This document shows, in pieces, positions 9,657 through 18,724 of a stretch of 45,545 nt of DNA. Under the pieces are notes generated by a model, which searched no databases, was not told where the DNA came from, and was given only the letters and a program-made list of their open reading frames with translations. The DNA comes from Candidatus Saganbacteria bacterium (lineage in GTDB: Bacteria; Margulisbacteria; WOR-1; O2-12-FULL-45-9; XYB2-FULL-48-7), in NCBI GenBank assembly GCA_016939335.1, contig JAFGHC010000005.1:1-45545 (forward strand), read 5' to 3'. Each line of letters begins with the position of its first letter. The first letter of the stretch is position 1. A program made the translations under genes and the position numbers.

Positions 9657-10729
9657 AAGAACAGGCGTTAAGTTTAAAGGACAAAAGCCTCGAGCTCGGG
9701 AAGATCGTCAATCTCGGCGCGAAGAAAAAACGGCTGGGCGAGCTCGAGCAGGCGGCGGCCGACCCGAAGCTCTGGGCAGACCAGGCGCGCGCCAAGAAAG
9801 TGCTGCAGGAGAAGAAAGGCCTCGAAAAAGAGATCGCGAACTGGGAAGAGCTGCGCGGCGGCGTCGACGACTTCGCCGCGCTGGTCGAGCTGGCGGCGGA
9901 GAGCGACCTCGGCGGTCTGGCCGAAGAGTTGAACCGGCTCCGCCGGAAAGCCGATGAGCTCGAACTGGCGGCGCTGATGAGCGGCCGGTACGACAGCAGC
10001 AACGCCATCCTGGCGATCAACGCCGGGGCGGGCGGGACCGATTCGCAGGACTGGGCGCAAATTTTGATGCGGATGTACAGCCGCTGGGCCGAGAGCAAGG
10101 GGTTCTCGGTCGAGGTCCCCGACCTTTCCTACGGCGAGGAGGCGGGGCTCAAGAACGCCACCCTCTGCATCTCCGGCCCGTACGCCTACGGATATTTGAA
10201 AAGCGAATCGGGGGTCCACCGGCTGGTCAGGATCTCGCCGTTCTCGTCGGAAGGGAAACGGCACACCTCGTTCGCTTCGGTCGAGGTCATCCCGGAGATC
10301 ACGGAAGAGGTCAAGGTCGAGATCGACCCGAACGACCTGCGCGTCGACACTTATCGCGCCTCCGGCCCGGGCGGCCAGAACGTCAACAAGGTCAGCTCGG
10401 CGATCAGGATCACCCACCTGCCGACGGGGATCGTCACGCAGAGCCAGAGCGACCGGAGCCAGCACGCCAACCGCGAGACCGCGCTCCGCCTCCTCAAGGC
10501 GCGGCTGTTCGAGATGATGATGGAGCAGCGCAAGGACAAGATCGAGGAGCTGCGCGGCGAGAAGAAAAAGATCGAGTGGGGGAGCCAGATCCGCTCCTAC
10601 GTTTTCCAGCCTTACACGCTGGTCAAGGACCACCGGACCGGCGTCGAGATCGGCGACGTCCAGCGGGTGATCGACGGCGGGCTCGACCCGTTCATCACCG
10701 CGGCGCTGAAGGAGGAGATCAATGAATAA
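9638..10729 (+). CDS. prfB: Peptide chain release factor 2
   Basis: RF2 (363 residues from the ATG at 9638, 19 nt inside secA) ends translation at UGA and UAA. The SPF stop-codon recognition motif (RISPFSS, about residue 197) separates it from RF1, and [10 protein letters not shown] (about 244) holds the GGQ peptidyl-hydrolysis loop. An earlier in-frame start at 9605 would add 11 residues that are merely secA sequence out of frame. Unlike E. coli and many bacteria, the gene is one uninterrupted frame with no CUUUGA programmed frameshift near codon 25, so the usual autoregulation is absent. It overlaps the next gene by 8 nt. Confidence 0.95.
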
Positions 10730-12623
10730 GAATTTTGGGCGGGGGGTCCTGGTGGCGGTGCTGACGGCGGCGGTGCTGCTCGGCGCGTACCTGGGGATAG
10801 TCCGCTTTTTCGCCGAAGCGCTGGGCAGGCAGGTCAGGTTGGTCGTCGACCTCGACGGCGTGAAAGAGATGGCCGCCTGTGAAAAGCGGCCGCTGGCCGA
10901 AGTGCTCGGCCGGATCAGAGAGGCGGGGATCAGCGCCGCCGGCGTCTTCGAAGAGACGCTCCCCGACGCCGCGGCGGCGGGCGAACTTGCTTACGCCAAA
11001 GGGTCGGGCGTCCTCCGGCTCAAAGCCCCGCTCTTCGCGCCGCTCTGGCGCGGCCAGGCGCTCGACCCCGACTCGACCTATCTCTACATTCCCGAGGCGC
11101 GGGTCAGGGCGAGGATCGCCGGCGAGCTCGCCTGGGTGTTTGGCGCTCAGGCGGTCAAGCCGGTGGGCCAGCTCTTCCTGGCGGTCGACGCGGCGGAAGA
11201 AGAACTGCGCGGCCTCGGGCTGGGGATCGCGCAGGCGCAGCGCAAGTTCCTGGCGGCGCGCGGCTTCACCATCGTCCCCCGGCTGAAGTACGACCCGCGC
11301 TACAACGCCGGCAACATCGGGCAGAAGATCTCCGCCCTCGCCGGCTACAACCTGGTGATCTTCGACGGCGACAAGCTCCCCGGCTGCCCCGACGCCCTGC
11401 CCGAACTGGCCCGGGCGCTGAAAAAGCACCGGCTGAAGTACGGCGCGATCGAGATCATCAAGCAGGAGGGCAGCGGCCGGCTGAAGAAACTGATGGGGGC
11501 GGGCGCGCTCCGCGTCCACAGCATCCCCAGGGACGAGCTGGAAAAGATCGACCGGGACGAGGCGCTCGACCGGTTCGTCCGCGCGGTGCGGGAGCGGGGG
11601 GTAAAGGTCATTTATTTGCGGCCCTTCCTGCCGCCGCAGATCGACGCCCCGCCGGTCGAGTATAACGTCGCCTACTTCCGCGAACTGACGAATCGGCTCG
11701 ACGCCACCGGCTACCGGCGCGGGTCGGCGCTGCCGGGGCCCAGGCTGGCGGTCAAGGGGTGGCAGGTCCTCATCCTCGGCGCCGGGGTGATCGTTGGCGC
11801 GCTCTTCTTGCTGGAAAGTTTCTTCCCGCTGCCGCTGCCGCTCGTTTACCTGCTGTTCACGGCGGGGCTCGGCTGCGTCTTTCTGTGCGGGGCGGCCGGC
11901 CAGCTCCTGCTGGCGCAGAAGGGGCTCGCTTTCCTGGCGGCGGCCGTCTTCCCGGCCAGCGCGGTGATCAACACTTTTCCGCGCCACGGTCCGGTGAAAG
12001 CGGCGCCCTGGCGCGCCGCGCTCATGGCGGTCGTCAACGTCCTGGCCGAAACGAGCGTCGGCATCTTCCTGATGGTCGGCCTGCTGGCCGATTCCCGGTT
12101 CATGAGCGGCGTGGAGGTCTTCCCGGCGGTCAAGCTTGCCCTGATCGTCCCGGTCCTCCTGGTCGCCTTCTATTTTCTTGAAGTCAAGAACATCAAAGAG
12201 CTGCTTGCCACGCGGATCACCCTCCTGACCGCGCTGCTCGGCGTCCTCGCGCTGGCGGCGCTGGCGGTCATCGTGGCGCGCTCCGGCAACTTTACCCTGC
12301 CGGTCCCCGGCTTTGAAAAAACTTTCCGCAGCTGGCTGGAGACGCTCCTCTATGTCCGGCCGCGGACCAAGGAGTTCCTCATCGGTTATCCCGCGCTCTT
12401 CCTTGCCGCGCTTTATTATTTCCGCGGGGGGCGGCGCTGGCTCTGGCTGCTGGCGGCGCTCGGCGTGATCGCGCCGGTCGACGTCTTCAATTCTTTTTCG
12501 CACATCCACACGCCGCTCCTGATCTCGCTCACGCGGACGTTCAGCGGGCTGGCGCTCGGGCTGCTCGCCGGGGCGCTGGCCGGCCGGCTGGCCCGCCGCT
12601 GGCTCGATAAAGCGGAGAATTGA
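10722..12623 (+). CDS. DUF5693 family multi-pass membrane protein
   Basis: This 633-residue protein begins with a membrane helix (VLVAVLTAAVLLGAYLGIV), followed by an extracytoplasmic domain of about 320 residues (KRPLAEVLGRIREAGISAAG, then YNAGNIGQKISALAGYNLVIF, then RVHSIPRDELEKI). The C-terminal half holds about eight membrane helices from roughly residue 345. DUF5693 proteins are known next to csaB in Firmicutes and related groups and are thought to serve cell-wall polymer pyruvylation or surface-layer anchoring, but no reaction is established. Here too the csaB-like gene follows directly. The family call is from architecture and context rather than a search. Confidence 0.75.
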   Translation: MNKNFGRGVLVAVLTAAVLLGAYLGIVRFFAEALGRQVRLVVDLDGVKEMAACEKRPLAEVLGRIREAGISAAGVFEETLPDAAAAGELAYAKGSGVLRLKAPLFAPLWRGQALDPDSTYLYIPEARVRARIAGELAWVFGAQAVKPVGQLFLAVDAAEEELRGLGLGIAQAQRKFLAARGFTIVPRLKYDPRYNAGNIGQKISALAGYNLVIFDGDKLPGCPDALPELARALKKHRLKYGAIEIIKQEGSGRLKKLMGAGALRVHSIPRDELEKIDRDEALDRFVRAVRERGVKVIYLRPFLPPQIDAPPVEYNVAYFRELTNRLDATGYRRGSALPGPRLAVKGWQVLILGAGVIVGALFLLESFFPLPLPLVYLLFTAGLGCVFLCGAAGQLLLAQKGLAFLAAAVFPASAVINTFPRHGPVKAAPWRAALMAVVNVLAETSVGIFLMVGLLADSRFMSGVEVFPAVKLALIVPVLLVAFYFLEVKNIKELLATRITLLTALLGVLALAALAVIVARSGNFTLPVPGFEKTFRSWLETLLYVRPRTKEFLIGYPALFLAALYYFRGGRRWLWLLAALGVIAPVDVFNSFSHIHTPLLISLTRTFSGLALGLLAGALAGRLARRWLDKAEN

Positions 12624-12624
12624 T

Positions 12625-13557
12625 TTGAAAGTCCTCGTTTCCGGCTATTACGGCTGCGGCAACCTCGGCGACGAGGCGGTGCTGGAGGCGATCACGGCCG
12701 GGCTGCGGGAGCGGGACCCCGGGATCGGGATCGGCGTCCTCGGCCGGCGCGGGCGGTATAACCCGTTCGCCCTGCTGCGCGAGCTTTTGGCCTGCGACGT
12801 GCTGATCAGCGGCGGCGGCTCGCTCTTTCAGGACGCGACCAGCGCGCGCAGCCTCTGGTACTACGCCGCCGTCGTCCGGCTGGCGAAGTTGCTCGGCAGG
12901 AAGGTGATGATCTTCGCGCAGGGGGTGGGGCCGCTGCGGGGCGCGTTCAACCGGCGGCTGGCCGGCGGCGTTTTAAACGGCACCGACCTGATCACGCTGC
13001 GCGATAAAGAGTCGCTCCATGAATTGCGGCGGCTGAACGTTACGAGGCCGCCGGCTTTCGTCACCGCCGACCCGGCCTTTCTGCTGCCGGTGCCGGCCCC
13101 GTCCGGACCGCCCCGGCCGCGCGTCGGCGTGGCGCTCCGGCGTCCGCTCCCGATCGCGGGGACGCTTGAGCGGTTGAAGAATAAGTACGGGCTCGAGCCG
13201 GTGACGCTCGAGTTCCAGCCGGCGGCCGCCGCTCCGGCAGAGATGCTCGGCGAGATCGCCGGGCTGACCTGCCTGATCGGCATGCGCCTGCACGCGCTGA
13301 TCTTCGCGGCGCTGGCCGGCGTCCCGCTGGTCGGGATCGCTTACGATCCCAAGGTCAGGTCATTTATGGCCGATCTCGGCCAGCCGTGCCTTGAGCTTGA
13401 CGAGCTCGCCCGGCTTGACGAAACGCTTGACCGGGTGCTGGCCGGACGGGAAAGGGTCAGGGCGGAACTGGCGGCCCGGCGGCCGGAGCTGGTGCGGCTG
13501 GCCCGGCAGAACTTTGAGCTGTTTTTCGACTATTTCGGTAAAGGAGAAAAGCGATGA
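12625..13557 (+). CDS. csaB: Polysaccharide pyruvyl transferase, CsaB-like
   Basis: This 310-residue protein starts at a TTG (12625), giving KVLVSGYYGCGNLGDEAVLEAI, the usual N-terminus of the family. Other family features are ISGGGSLFQDATSARSLWYY, the FAQGVGPLRG segment and GMRLHALIFAALAGVPLVGIAYDPK near the C-terminus. CsaB adds a pyruvate ketal to cell-wall-linked polysaccharide, which in Bacillus serves as the anchor for SLH-domain proteins. The stop overlaps the rfbD start (ATGA). In this diderm-looking genome the acceptor polymer may be an exported polysaccharide made by the downstream genes. Confidence 0.88.
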   Translation: MKVLVSGYYGCGNLGDEAVLEAITAGLRERDPGIGIGVLGRRGRYNPFALLRELLACDVLISGGGSLFQDATSARSLWYYAAVVRLAKLLGRKVMIFAQGVGPLRGAFNRRLAGGVLNGTDLITLRDKESLHELRRLNVTRPPAFVTADPAFLLPVPAPSGPPRPRVGVALRRPLPIAGTLERLKNKYGLEPVTLEFQPAAAAPAEMLGEIAGLTCLIGMRLHALIFAALAGVPLVGIAYDPKVRSFMADLGQPCLELDELARLDETLDRVLAGRERVRAELAARRPELVRLARQNFELFFDYFGKGEKR

Positions 13558-14429
13558 AGATCATGATCGTCGGGGCCGACGGCCAGCTCGGCTCCGACTT
13601 GTGCCGGGTGGTCCCGTCCGCCGAGCAGATCCCGCTGACGGTCAGGGAAATTGACGTGACCGACCGGGAACGGACCGCCGCCGCCGTGGCGAAATACGCG
13701 CCGCAGGCCGTCATCAACACCGCCGGCTATCACCGGGTCGACGATTGCGAGGACCACGCCAGGGAAGCTTTTGCCGTCAACGCGCTGGGGGCGAAATATC
13801 TGGCCGAAGCGTGCCGCGCCGCCGGCGCGGCGTTGATGCACATCTCGACCGATTACGTTTTCGCAGGCGAAAAACAGGCGCCGTACACCGAAAGCGACGC
13901 CCCCGGCCCGCAGACGCTCTACGGCATTTCCAAGCTGGCGGGCGAGTTTTGCGTCCGCTATCTCCTCAAAGAGCATTTTATCGTCCGCACGGCCGGCCTC
14001 TACGGCCGCGCCGGCTGCCTGGGGAAGGGGGGCGGCAATTTCGTCGAGAACATGATCAGGCTGGCCAAAAGCCGGCCCGAACTCAAAGTGGTGACCGACG
14101 AGATCGTCTCGCCGACCTACACGCGCGATCTGGCGCGCAAGCTTTACGAACTGGCCGGCGGCGCAGAATACGGCCTTTATCACATAGTTAACCACGGGCG
14201 CTGTTCGTGGTATGATTTTACCGTCAAGATCTTTGAGCTGCTGAACGAAAAGGTGACGGTCAAGCCGGCGCTGGCCGCCGAGTTCCCGGCCAAAGCGAAA
14301 CGGCCGCGCTATTCGGCGCTCGCCAACGCGCGGCTGGCGGCGCAGGGGCGGGACGATTTGCGCGACTGGCCGGCGGCGCTCCGGGCGTATCTGATCGAGA
14401 GCGGACATCTCCGGGAGGGAAAACAATGA
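13554..14429 (+). CDS. rfbD: dTDP-4-dehydrorhamnose reductase family protein
   Basis: This 291-residue short-chain dehydrogenase has the RfbD fold: N-terminal nucleotide motif MIVGADGQLGSDL, the PQAVINTAGYHRVDDCED segment, STDYVFAGEKQAPYTE, and catalytic YGISKLAGE (Tyr-x3-Lys). RfbD makes dTDP-L-rhamnose from the 4-keto intermediate with NADPH. No rfbA, rfbB or rfbC lies in the window, so either they are elsewhere or the enzyme reduces another 4-keto sugar, for example the product of the adjacent Gmd. It overlaps both neighbours by 4 nt. Confidence 0.88.
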   Translation: MKIMIVGADGQLGSDLCRVVPSAEQIPLTVREIDVTDRERTAAAVAKYAPQAVINTAGYHRVDDCEDHAREAFAVNALGAKYLAEACRAAGAALMHISTDYVFAGEKQAPYTESDAPGPQTLYGISKLAGEFCVRYLLKEHFIVRTAGLYGRAGCLGKGGGNFVENMIRLAKSRPELKVVTDEIVSPTYTRDLARKLYELAGGAEYGLYHIVNHGRCSWYDFTVKIFELLNEKVTVKPALAAEFPAKAKRPRYSALANARLAAQGRDDLRDWPAALRAYLIESGHLREGKQ

Positions 14430-15397
14430 AAAAAGCGCTGATCACCGGCATCACCGGGCAGGACGGCTCGTACCTGGCCGAGCTTTTGCTGGCCAAAGGT
14501 TACGAGGTCCACGGCATCGTCCGCCGCGTGGCGTTCGAGGATATCGAGCACCGGATGTGGCGGCTGAAGGGATTCCATGACCGGCTGGTGCTCCATTCGG
14601 CTTCGCTGGAAAATTACGCCAGTCTTTTCAAAGTGGTGGAAAAGGTCAGGCCCGACGAATGCTACCATCTGGCGGCCCAGAGCTTTGTCAGCTATTCGTT
14701 CGAGGACGAGTTCTCGACGATCAATATCAACCTGAACGGCACTCATTATGTCCTTTCGGCGCTCAAGGAAAAGGCGCCCGCCTGCCGCTTTTACTTCGCC
14801 GGCTCCTCGGAGATGTTCGGCCTGGTGTCAGAGTCGCCGCAGAACGAGCGGACGCCGTTCCATCCGCGCTCGCCCTACGGCATCTCCAAGGTGGCGGGCT
14901 TCGACCTGACGCGCAATTACCGCGAGGCCTACGGCCTCTTTGCCTGCAGCGGGATCCTGTTCAACCACGAATCGCCGCGGCGCGGCTTTGAATTCGTCAC
15001 CCGCAAGATCAGTAACGCCGCCGCCCGGATCAAGCTGGGGCTCGACAAACAATTTTCGCTCGGCAACCTGGAAGCCAAGCGCGACTGGGGCTTTGCCGGC
15101 GACTACGTCGAAGCGATGTGGCGGATGCTGCAGCAGGAGCAGCCGGACGATTACGTCGTCGCCACCGGCGCGACGCATTCGGTCGGGGAGTTCGCCGCGG
15201 CGGCGTTCGGCCGGGTCGGCCTCGATTACAGGAAATACCTGGTGATCGACGAGCGGCTCAAACGCCCCTCGGAGGTCCACCTTCTCTGCGGCGACTTTGC
15301 CAAAGCGAAAAAAACGCTCGGCTGGCAGCCGCAGGTCGGGTTCGGGCAGCTGGTCAACATGATGGTCGACGCCGACCTGAAGCGGCTCGGCGGCTGA
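14426..15397 (+). CDS. gmd: GDP-mannose 4,6-dehydratase
   Basis: This 323-residue protein has the Gmd start ALITGITGQDGSYLAELLL, followed by YEVHGIVRR, a CYHLAAQSFVSYSFE segment, SSEMFG, catalytic SPYGISKVAGF, and a FNHESPRRGFEFVTRKI segment diagnostic of Gmd. It converts GDP-mannose to GDP-4-keto-6-deoxymannose, the precursor of GDP-fucose, rhamnose or perosamine. The neighbouring RfbD-like reductase could complete a GDP-6-deoxyhexose route. The nucleotidyltransferase at 25691 could supply GDP-mannose. It is slightly shorter than the E. coli enzyme. Its stop overlaps the next start (TGATG). Confidence 0.93.
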   Translation: MKKALITGITGQDGSYLAELLLAKGYEVHGIVRRVAFEDIEHRMWRLKGFHDRLVLHSASLENYASLFKVVEKVRPDECYHLAAQSFVSYSFEDEFSTININLNGTHYVLSALKEKAPACRFYFAGSSEMFGLVSESPQNERTPFHPRSPYGISKVAGFDLTRNYREAYGLFACSGILFNHESPRRGFEFVTRKISNAAARIKLGLDKQFSLGNLEAKRDWGFAGDYVEAMWRMLQQEQPDDYVVATGATHSVGEFAAAAFGRVGLDYRKYLVIDERLKRPSEVHLLCGDFAKAKKTLGWQPQVGFGQLVNMMVDADLKRLGG

Positions 15398-16500
15398 TGC
15401 GCCTCGCCATCGTCCACGACTTCCTCGTCCAGTTCGGCGGCGCGGAGCGCTGCGTGGCGGCGCTCCACGAGCTTTACCCCGAGGCGCCGGTCTACACCGC
15501 GCTTTACGACGAGAGCCGCCTGCCCGAAACTTTCCGCCTGATGGACATCCGCACCTCGTTCCTCCAGCGCCTGCCGCTCCCGGCGCGCTGGTTCAAGGCT
15601 TACTTCATGCTCTATCCGCTGGCGTTCGAGCGCTTCGACCTTGCCGAATACGACGTCATCCTGTCGTCCAGCTCGTCTTACGCCAAGGGGATCAGGACGC
15701 GCCCGGGACAGCTGCACATCTGCTACTGCTACACGCCGCCGCGCTTTCTCTGGCGTTACGAGAATTACATGGAAAAAGAAGCGGGGCTGGCCGGCTGGTT
15801 CAAGCGGGTGCTGCCGTTCCTGCTCGAGCCGGTCAGGCAGTGGGATCTGGCGACCGGCCGCCGGGTCGATCATTTTATCGCGATCTCGCGCGAGGTGGCG
15901 GGGCGCATCCGGGAGATTTACGGGCGCAAATCTGATATAATATATCCGCCCGTGGAGACCGAATTTTTCCGGCCCGCGCCGGTCGACCGCGATTATTACC
16001 TGATCGTTTCGCGATTGAACCATTACAAACGGATCGACCTGGCGGTGGCCGCGTTCAACCGGCTCGGCCTGCCGCTCAAGATCATCGGCGACGGCCCGGC
16101 CCGGCGGCCGCTCGAGCGCCAGGCCCGCGCCAATATCGAGTTCCTGGGGCGGCGGCCCGACGCCGAGGTCGGGCGGGCGCTGGCCGAGTGCCGGGCGCTC
16201 ATTTTCCCGGGCGAAGAGGATTTCGGCATCGTGCCGCTGGAAGCCGGGGCGGCGGGGCGGCCGGTCATCGCTTACCGGGCGGGCGGCGCCAAAGAGACGG
16301 TGGTCGACGGCGTGACGGGGCTCTTCTTCGACGAGCCGACGCCGGCGGCGCTCCTGGCGGCGGTCGAACGGTTCAAGTTCGCCGTCTTCGATAAGAACAA
16401 GATCAGGCAGCACGCGCGGCTGTTCGACAAGAGCGTTTTTCTGAAGAAGATCGGTGATTTTGTGAAGGAGAAATATGGGGAAAAATCGGCGCGAGCTTAA
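15397..16500 (+). CDS. GT4 family glycosyltransferase
   Basis: The start at 15397 (TGATG overlap with gmd) gives 367 residues beginning MRLAIVHDFLVQFGGAERCV, a typical GT-B N-terminus. An upstream in-frame extension to 15118 is gmd sequence read out of frame and is rejected. The C-terminal half holds the sugar-nucleotide site: YLIVSRLNHYKRIDLAV, IIGDGPARRPLE and PGEEDFGIVPLEAGAAGRPV, the last with the conserved E-x7-E. The sequence is like WbaZ/WcaI mannosyl- or rhamnosyltransferases that build repeat units on undecaprenyl carriers at the cytoplasmic face. The exact donor is unknown. Confidence 0.9.
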   Translation: MRLAIVHDFLVQFGGAERCVAALHELYPEAPVYTALYDESRLPETFRLMDIRTSFLQRLPLPARWFKAYFMLYPLAFERFDLAEYDVILSSSSSYAKGIRTRPGQLHICYCYTPPRFLWRYENYMEKEAGLAGWFKRVLPFLLEPVRQWDLATGRRVDHFIAISREVAGRIREIYGRKSDIIYPPVETEFFRPAPVDRDYYLIVSRLNHYKRIDLAVAAFNRLGLPLKIIGDGPARRPLERQARANIEFLGRRPDAEVGRALAECRALIFPGEEDFGIVPLEAGAAGRPVIAYRAGGAKETVVDGVTGLFFDEPTPAALLAAVERFKFAVFDKNKIRQHARLFDKSVFLKKIGDFVKEKYGEKSARA

Positions 16501-18724
16501 AGCGGAAAAGAAGCAGGAGAAGCACGGGAACGGATGGCTGACGTTCGATTTCGCCGTCGAGCTGATGCTGCTGGTCATCACCTTCCTCATCCCGGTCATC
16601 TTCGACCGCCGGCTGGGGATCGTCTTTTCGGGGACCAAGGTCACCTGGCTGCGCGCTTTCGTCATCGTGGTGCTCGCGCTCTGGGCGGGGAAGCTCTTGA
16701 TCACCCGCCAGCACCGGTTCGTCCGCACGCCGCTCGACTGGCCGGTCGCCGCTTATATTTTGCTGACGACGGCGGCGACGCTGACGGCGGTCCACGTCTA
16801 CACCAGCTTCGCCGGTTTTTACGGGCGCTTCGAGGGGCTCTCCACCTGGTACCTGCTGGGGCTCCTCTTTTTCATCACCACCAATTACGTCCGTTCGTTC
16901 GAACAGCTCAAGCGGCTCATCGCCGCCGTCGTTTCCGCCGGCACGCTCATGTCGGTCTACGGCGTCATCAACCGGCAGGGGTGGGACCCGTACCTCTGGG
17001 GCGGCGTGCCGACCAAGGAGCGGGTGATCGGGACGATCGGCCAGCCGAACTTCCTGGCCGCCTACATCCTGATGGCCTTTTTCCTGGCGCTGGTCCTGTT
17101 CATGGAAGAGCGGGGCAGGGCCGAGCCGTTCAAGGAGATCAACTGGTGGGACCAGCTGCTCTCGGGCGGCTCGTTCCTGGCCGGCCAGGCGCTGTTCGTC
17201 GTCATGATCTACACGCTCGATGCCGGCGACGTCGTGGTCTGGTACACGGCCTTCGCGCTGGTCACCGCCGCGACGCTTTATTTCTGTTTCACTTTCAACC
17301 GCCTGCACCCGCTCATCCTCAAGCTGCTCCTCGGCGTCTGTATCATGCTGATCTACGTCTGCCTGCTCTACACGCAGAGCCGCGGCGGCTATCTCGGCTT
17401 TTTCGCCGGCGCGGTCTTTTTCGCTTTCGTGGTCGGGCGGCAGTGGCTCTTCAAGCACTGGCGGGAATTTTCGCTTATCTCGCTGCTGATCCTCATCATT
17501 TCGGGTGTGACGATGATGAACCCCGAGTATTCGCCGATCGAACGCTTTGCCGGCGAGATCAGCGTCAAAAAAACGCCCCGGCCGGAAGAGTCCGGCACCA
17601 GCCAGCTTGCCCTGAAGGGGGCGGCCGGCTCGCGCGGCGAGACCTGGAAGAGCGGCTACAAGATCCTGGCCGACAACCCGCTCTTCGGCATCGGCCCCGA
17701 AGACCTGAAAATGGTCTTTCCGAGGTACGAGACCGACCTCTTCCGCTTCAAGGAGACGTTCCATGTCAAGCAGGACCGCAACCATAACGAATCGCTCGAC
17801 GTGCCGGTGACCAAAGGACTGCTGGCCATGTTCGCTTATCTCTGGGCCCTGTATGTCCTCTTTAAAGTTGGGCTGGAGCGGGCGCGGGCCGGCACGCGGG
17901 CGGAGCGGCTGATGGCCGGCGGCCTGCTGGCGGCGGCGCTCGCCTACGTGGTGCAAAACCAGTTCAGCTTCGGCGTGGTGGCGATCACCTCGCTCTTCTG
18001 GACGATCTGGGGGATGGTGATGGTGCTCGGGCGGGAAACGGAATTGTCCGCGGCGCCCGGGCCGGCCAGGCTCACGCTGAACGACGTCCCCTGGCTGCCG
18101 CTGACGGCGGTCGCCGCCGTTGTCGCCTTCCTGCTCTGGGCCTCATTCCTTTCGTTCCGCGGCGACATCTATTTCAAGTCGGGCAAGACCAACCTGGAAA
18201 TGAAACGCCTGCCGCAGGCGGTCGGCGACTTCCAGCGTTCGCTGGCGGTCTTTCCGCTCGAGGGGACGACCGTCTCGCACCTGGCGATCGCCTATCTCAA
18301 TCTCAATGACCTGCCGGCGGCCGCCAAAACGCTGGCCTACGGGACGAGGATCGATCCCTTCAACGCCGACAACTTTTATATGCTGGCCCGCCTCAACCTG
18401 TCGCGGTACGATCAGGGGAGCGGGGAGGCGCTGGCCGCGGCCCGGGATTACAACGAGACCGCGCTCAAGATCGACCCGTACTACGCCGAAGCGTACGAGA
18501 ACCGCGGCCTGATCGCCGAGCGGCTCGGCCGGCCGGGCGAGGCGCTGGACCATTATGAAAAAGCGTTCTCGGTCAATCCCAACGTCGTCAGCGTGATCAC
18601 GCGGATGACCGTGCTGGGAAAGGCGCTGGGGAGGCAGGCGGAGGTCCGGCGGACCTTTAGCGCGGCCTTCGAGCGCTTTCCCCAAAACCTGGAAGTCTTC
18701 AAGGCGCTGGAACAGCTGAAATGA
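16475..18724 (+). CDS. O-antigen ligase/polymerase-like protein with TPR tail
   Basis: This 749-residue protein begins inside the preceding gene (26-nt overlap). About a dozen membrane helices fill residues 20-570. The Wzy/WaaL periplasmic-loop region includes GRFEGLSTWYLLGLLFF and a C-terminal part with YKILADNPLFGIGPEDLKMVFPRY and DRNHNESLDVPVTKGLLAM, typical of Wzy_C/O-antigen ligase proteins. From about residue 570 to 749, TPR-like repeats follow (PQAVGDFQRSLAVFPLEG, YYAEAYENRGLIAERLGRPG). It probably polymerises or ligates the glycan assembled by the neighbouring enzymes. Confidence 0.88.
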   Translation: MGKNRRELKAEKKQEKHGNGWLTFDFAVELMLLVITFLIPVIFDRRLGIVFSGTKVTWLRAFVIVVLALWAGKLLITRQHRFVRTPLDWPVAAYILLTTAATLTAVHVYTSFAGFYGRFEGLSTWYLLGLLFFITTNYVRSFEQLKRLIAAVVSAGTLMSVYGVINRQGWDPYLWGGVPTKERVIGTIGQPNFLAAYILMAFFLALVLFMEERGRAEPFKEINWWDQLLSGGSFLAGQALFVVMIYTLDAGDVVVWYTAFALVTAATLYFCFTFNRLHPLILKLLLGVCIMLIYVCLLYTQSRGGYLGFFAGAVFFAFVVGRQWLFKHWREFSLISLLILIISGVTMMNPEYSPIERFAGEISVKKTPRPEESGTSQLALKGAAGSRGETWKSGYKILADNPLFGIGPEDLKMVFPRYETDLFRFKETFHVKQDRNHNESLDVPVTKGLLAMFAYLWALYVLFKVGLERARAGTRAERLMAGGLLAAALAYVVQNQFSFGVVAITSLFWTIWGMVMVLGRETELSAAPGPARLTLNDVPWLPLTAVAAVVAFLLWASFLSFRGDIYFKSGKTNLEMKRLPQAVGDFQRSLAVFPLEGTTVSHLAIAYLNLNDLPAAAKTLAYGTRIDPFNADNFYMLARLNLSRYDQGSGEALAAARDYNETALKIDPYYAEAYENRGLIAERLGRPGEALDHYEKAFSVNPNVVSVITRMTVLGKALGRQAEVRRTFSAAFERFPQNLEVFKALEQLK

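Noticed and set aside
10719-12509. 596-codon minus-strand frame opposite the DUF5693 gene
   Set aside because: Repetitive charged composition typical of antisense GC-rich frames; no ribosome site or family motif.
15118-15396. N-terminal extension of the GT4 gene
   Set aside because: It is gmd read in another frame, Arg/Gly-rich and without family likeness; the GT-B N-terminus begins at 15397.
16403-17956. 517-codon minus-strand frame opposite the O-antigen ligase
   Set aside because: An antisense shadow; the plus-strand protein has clear membrane topology and family motifs.
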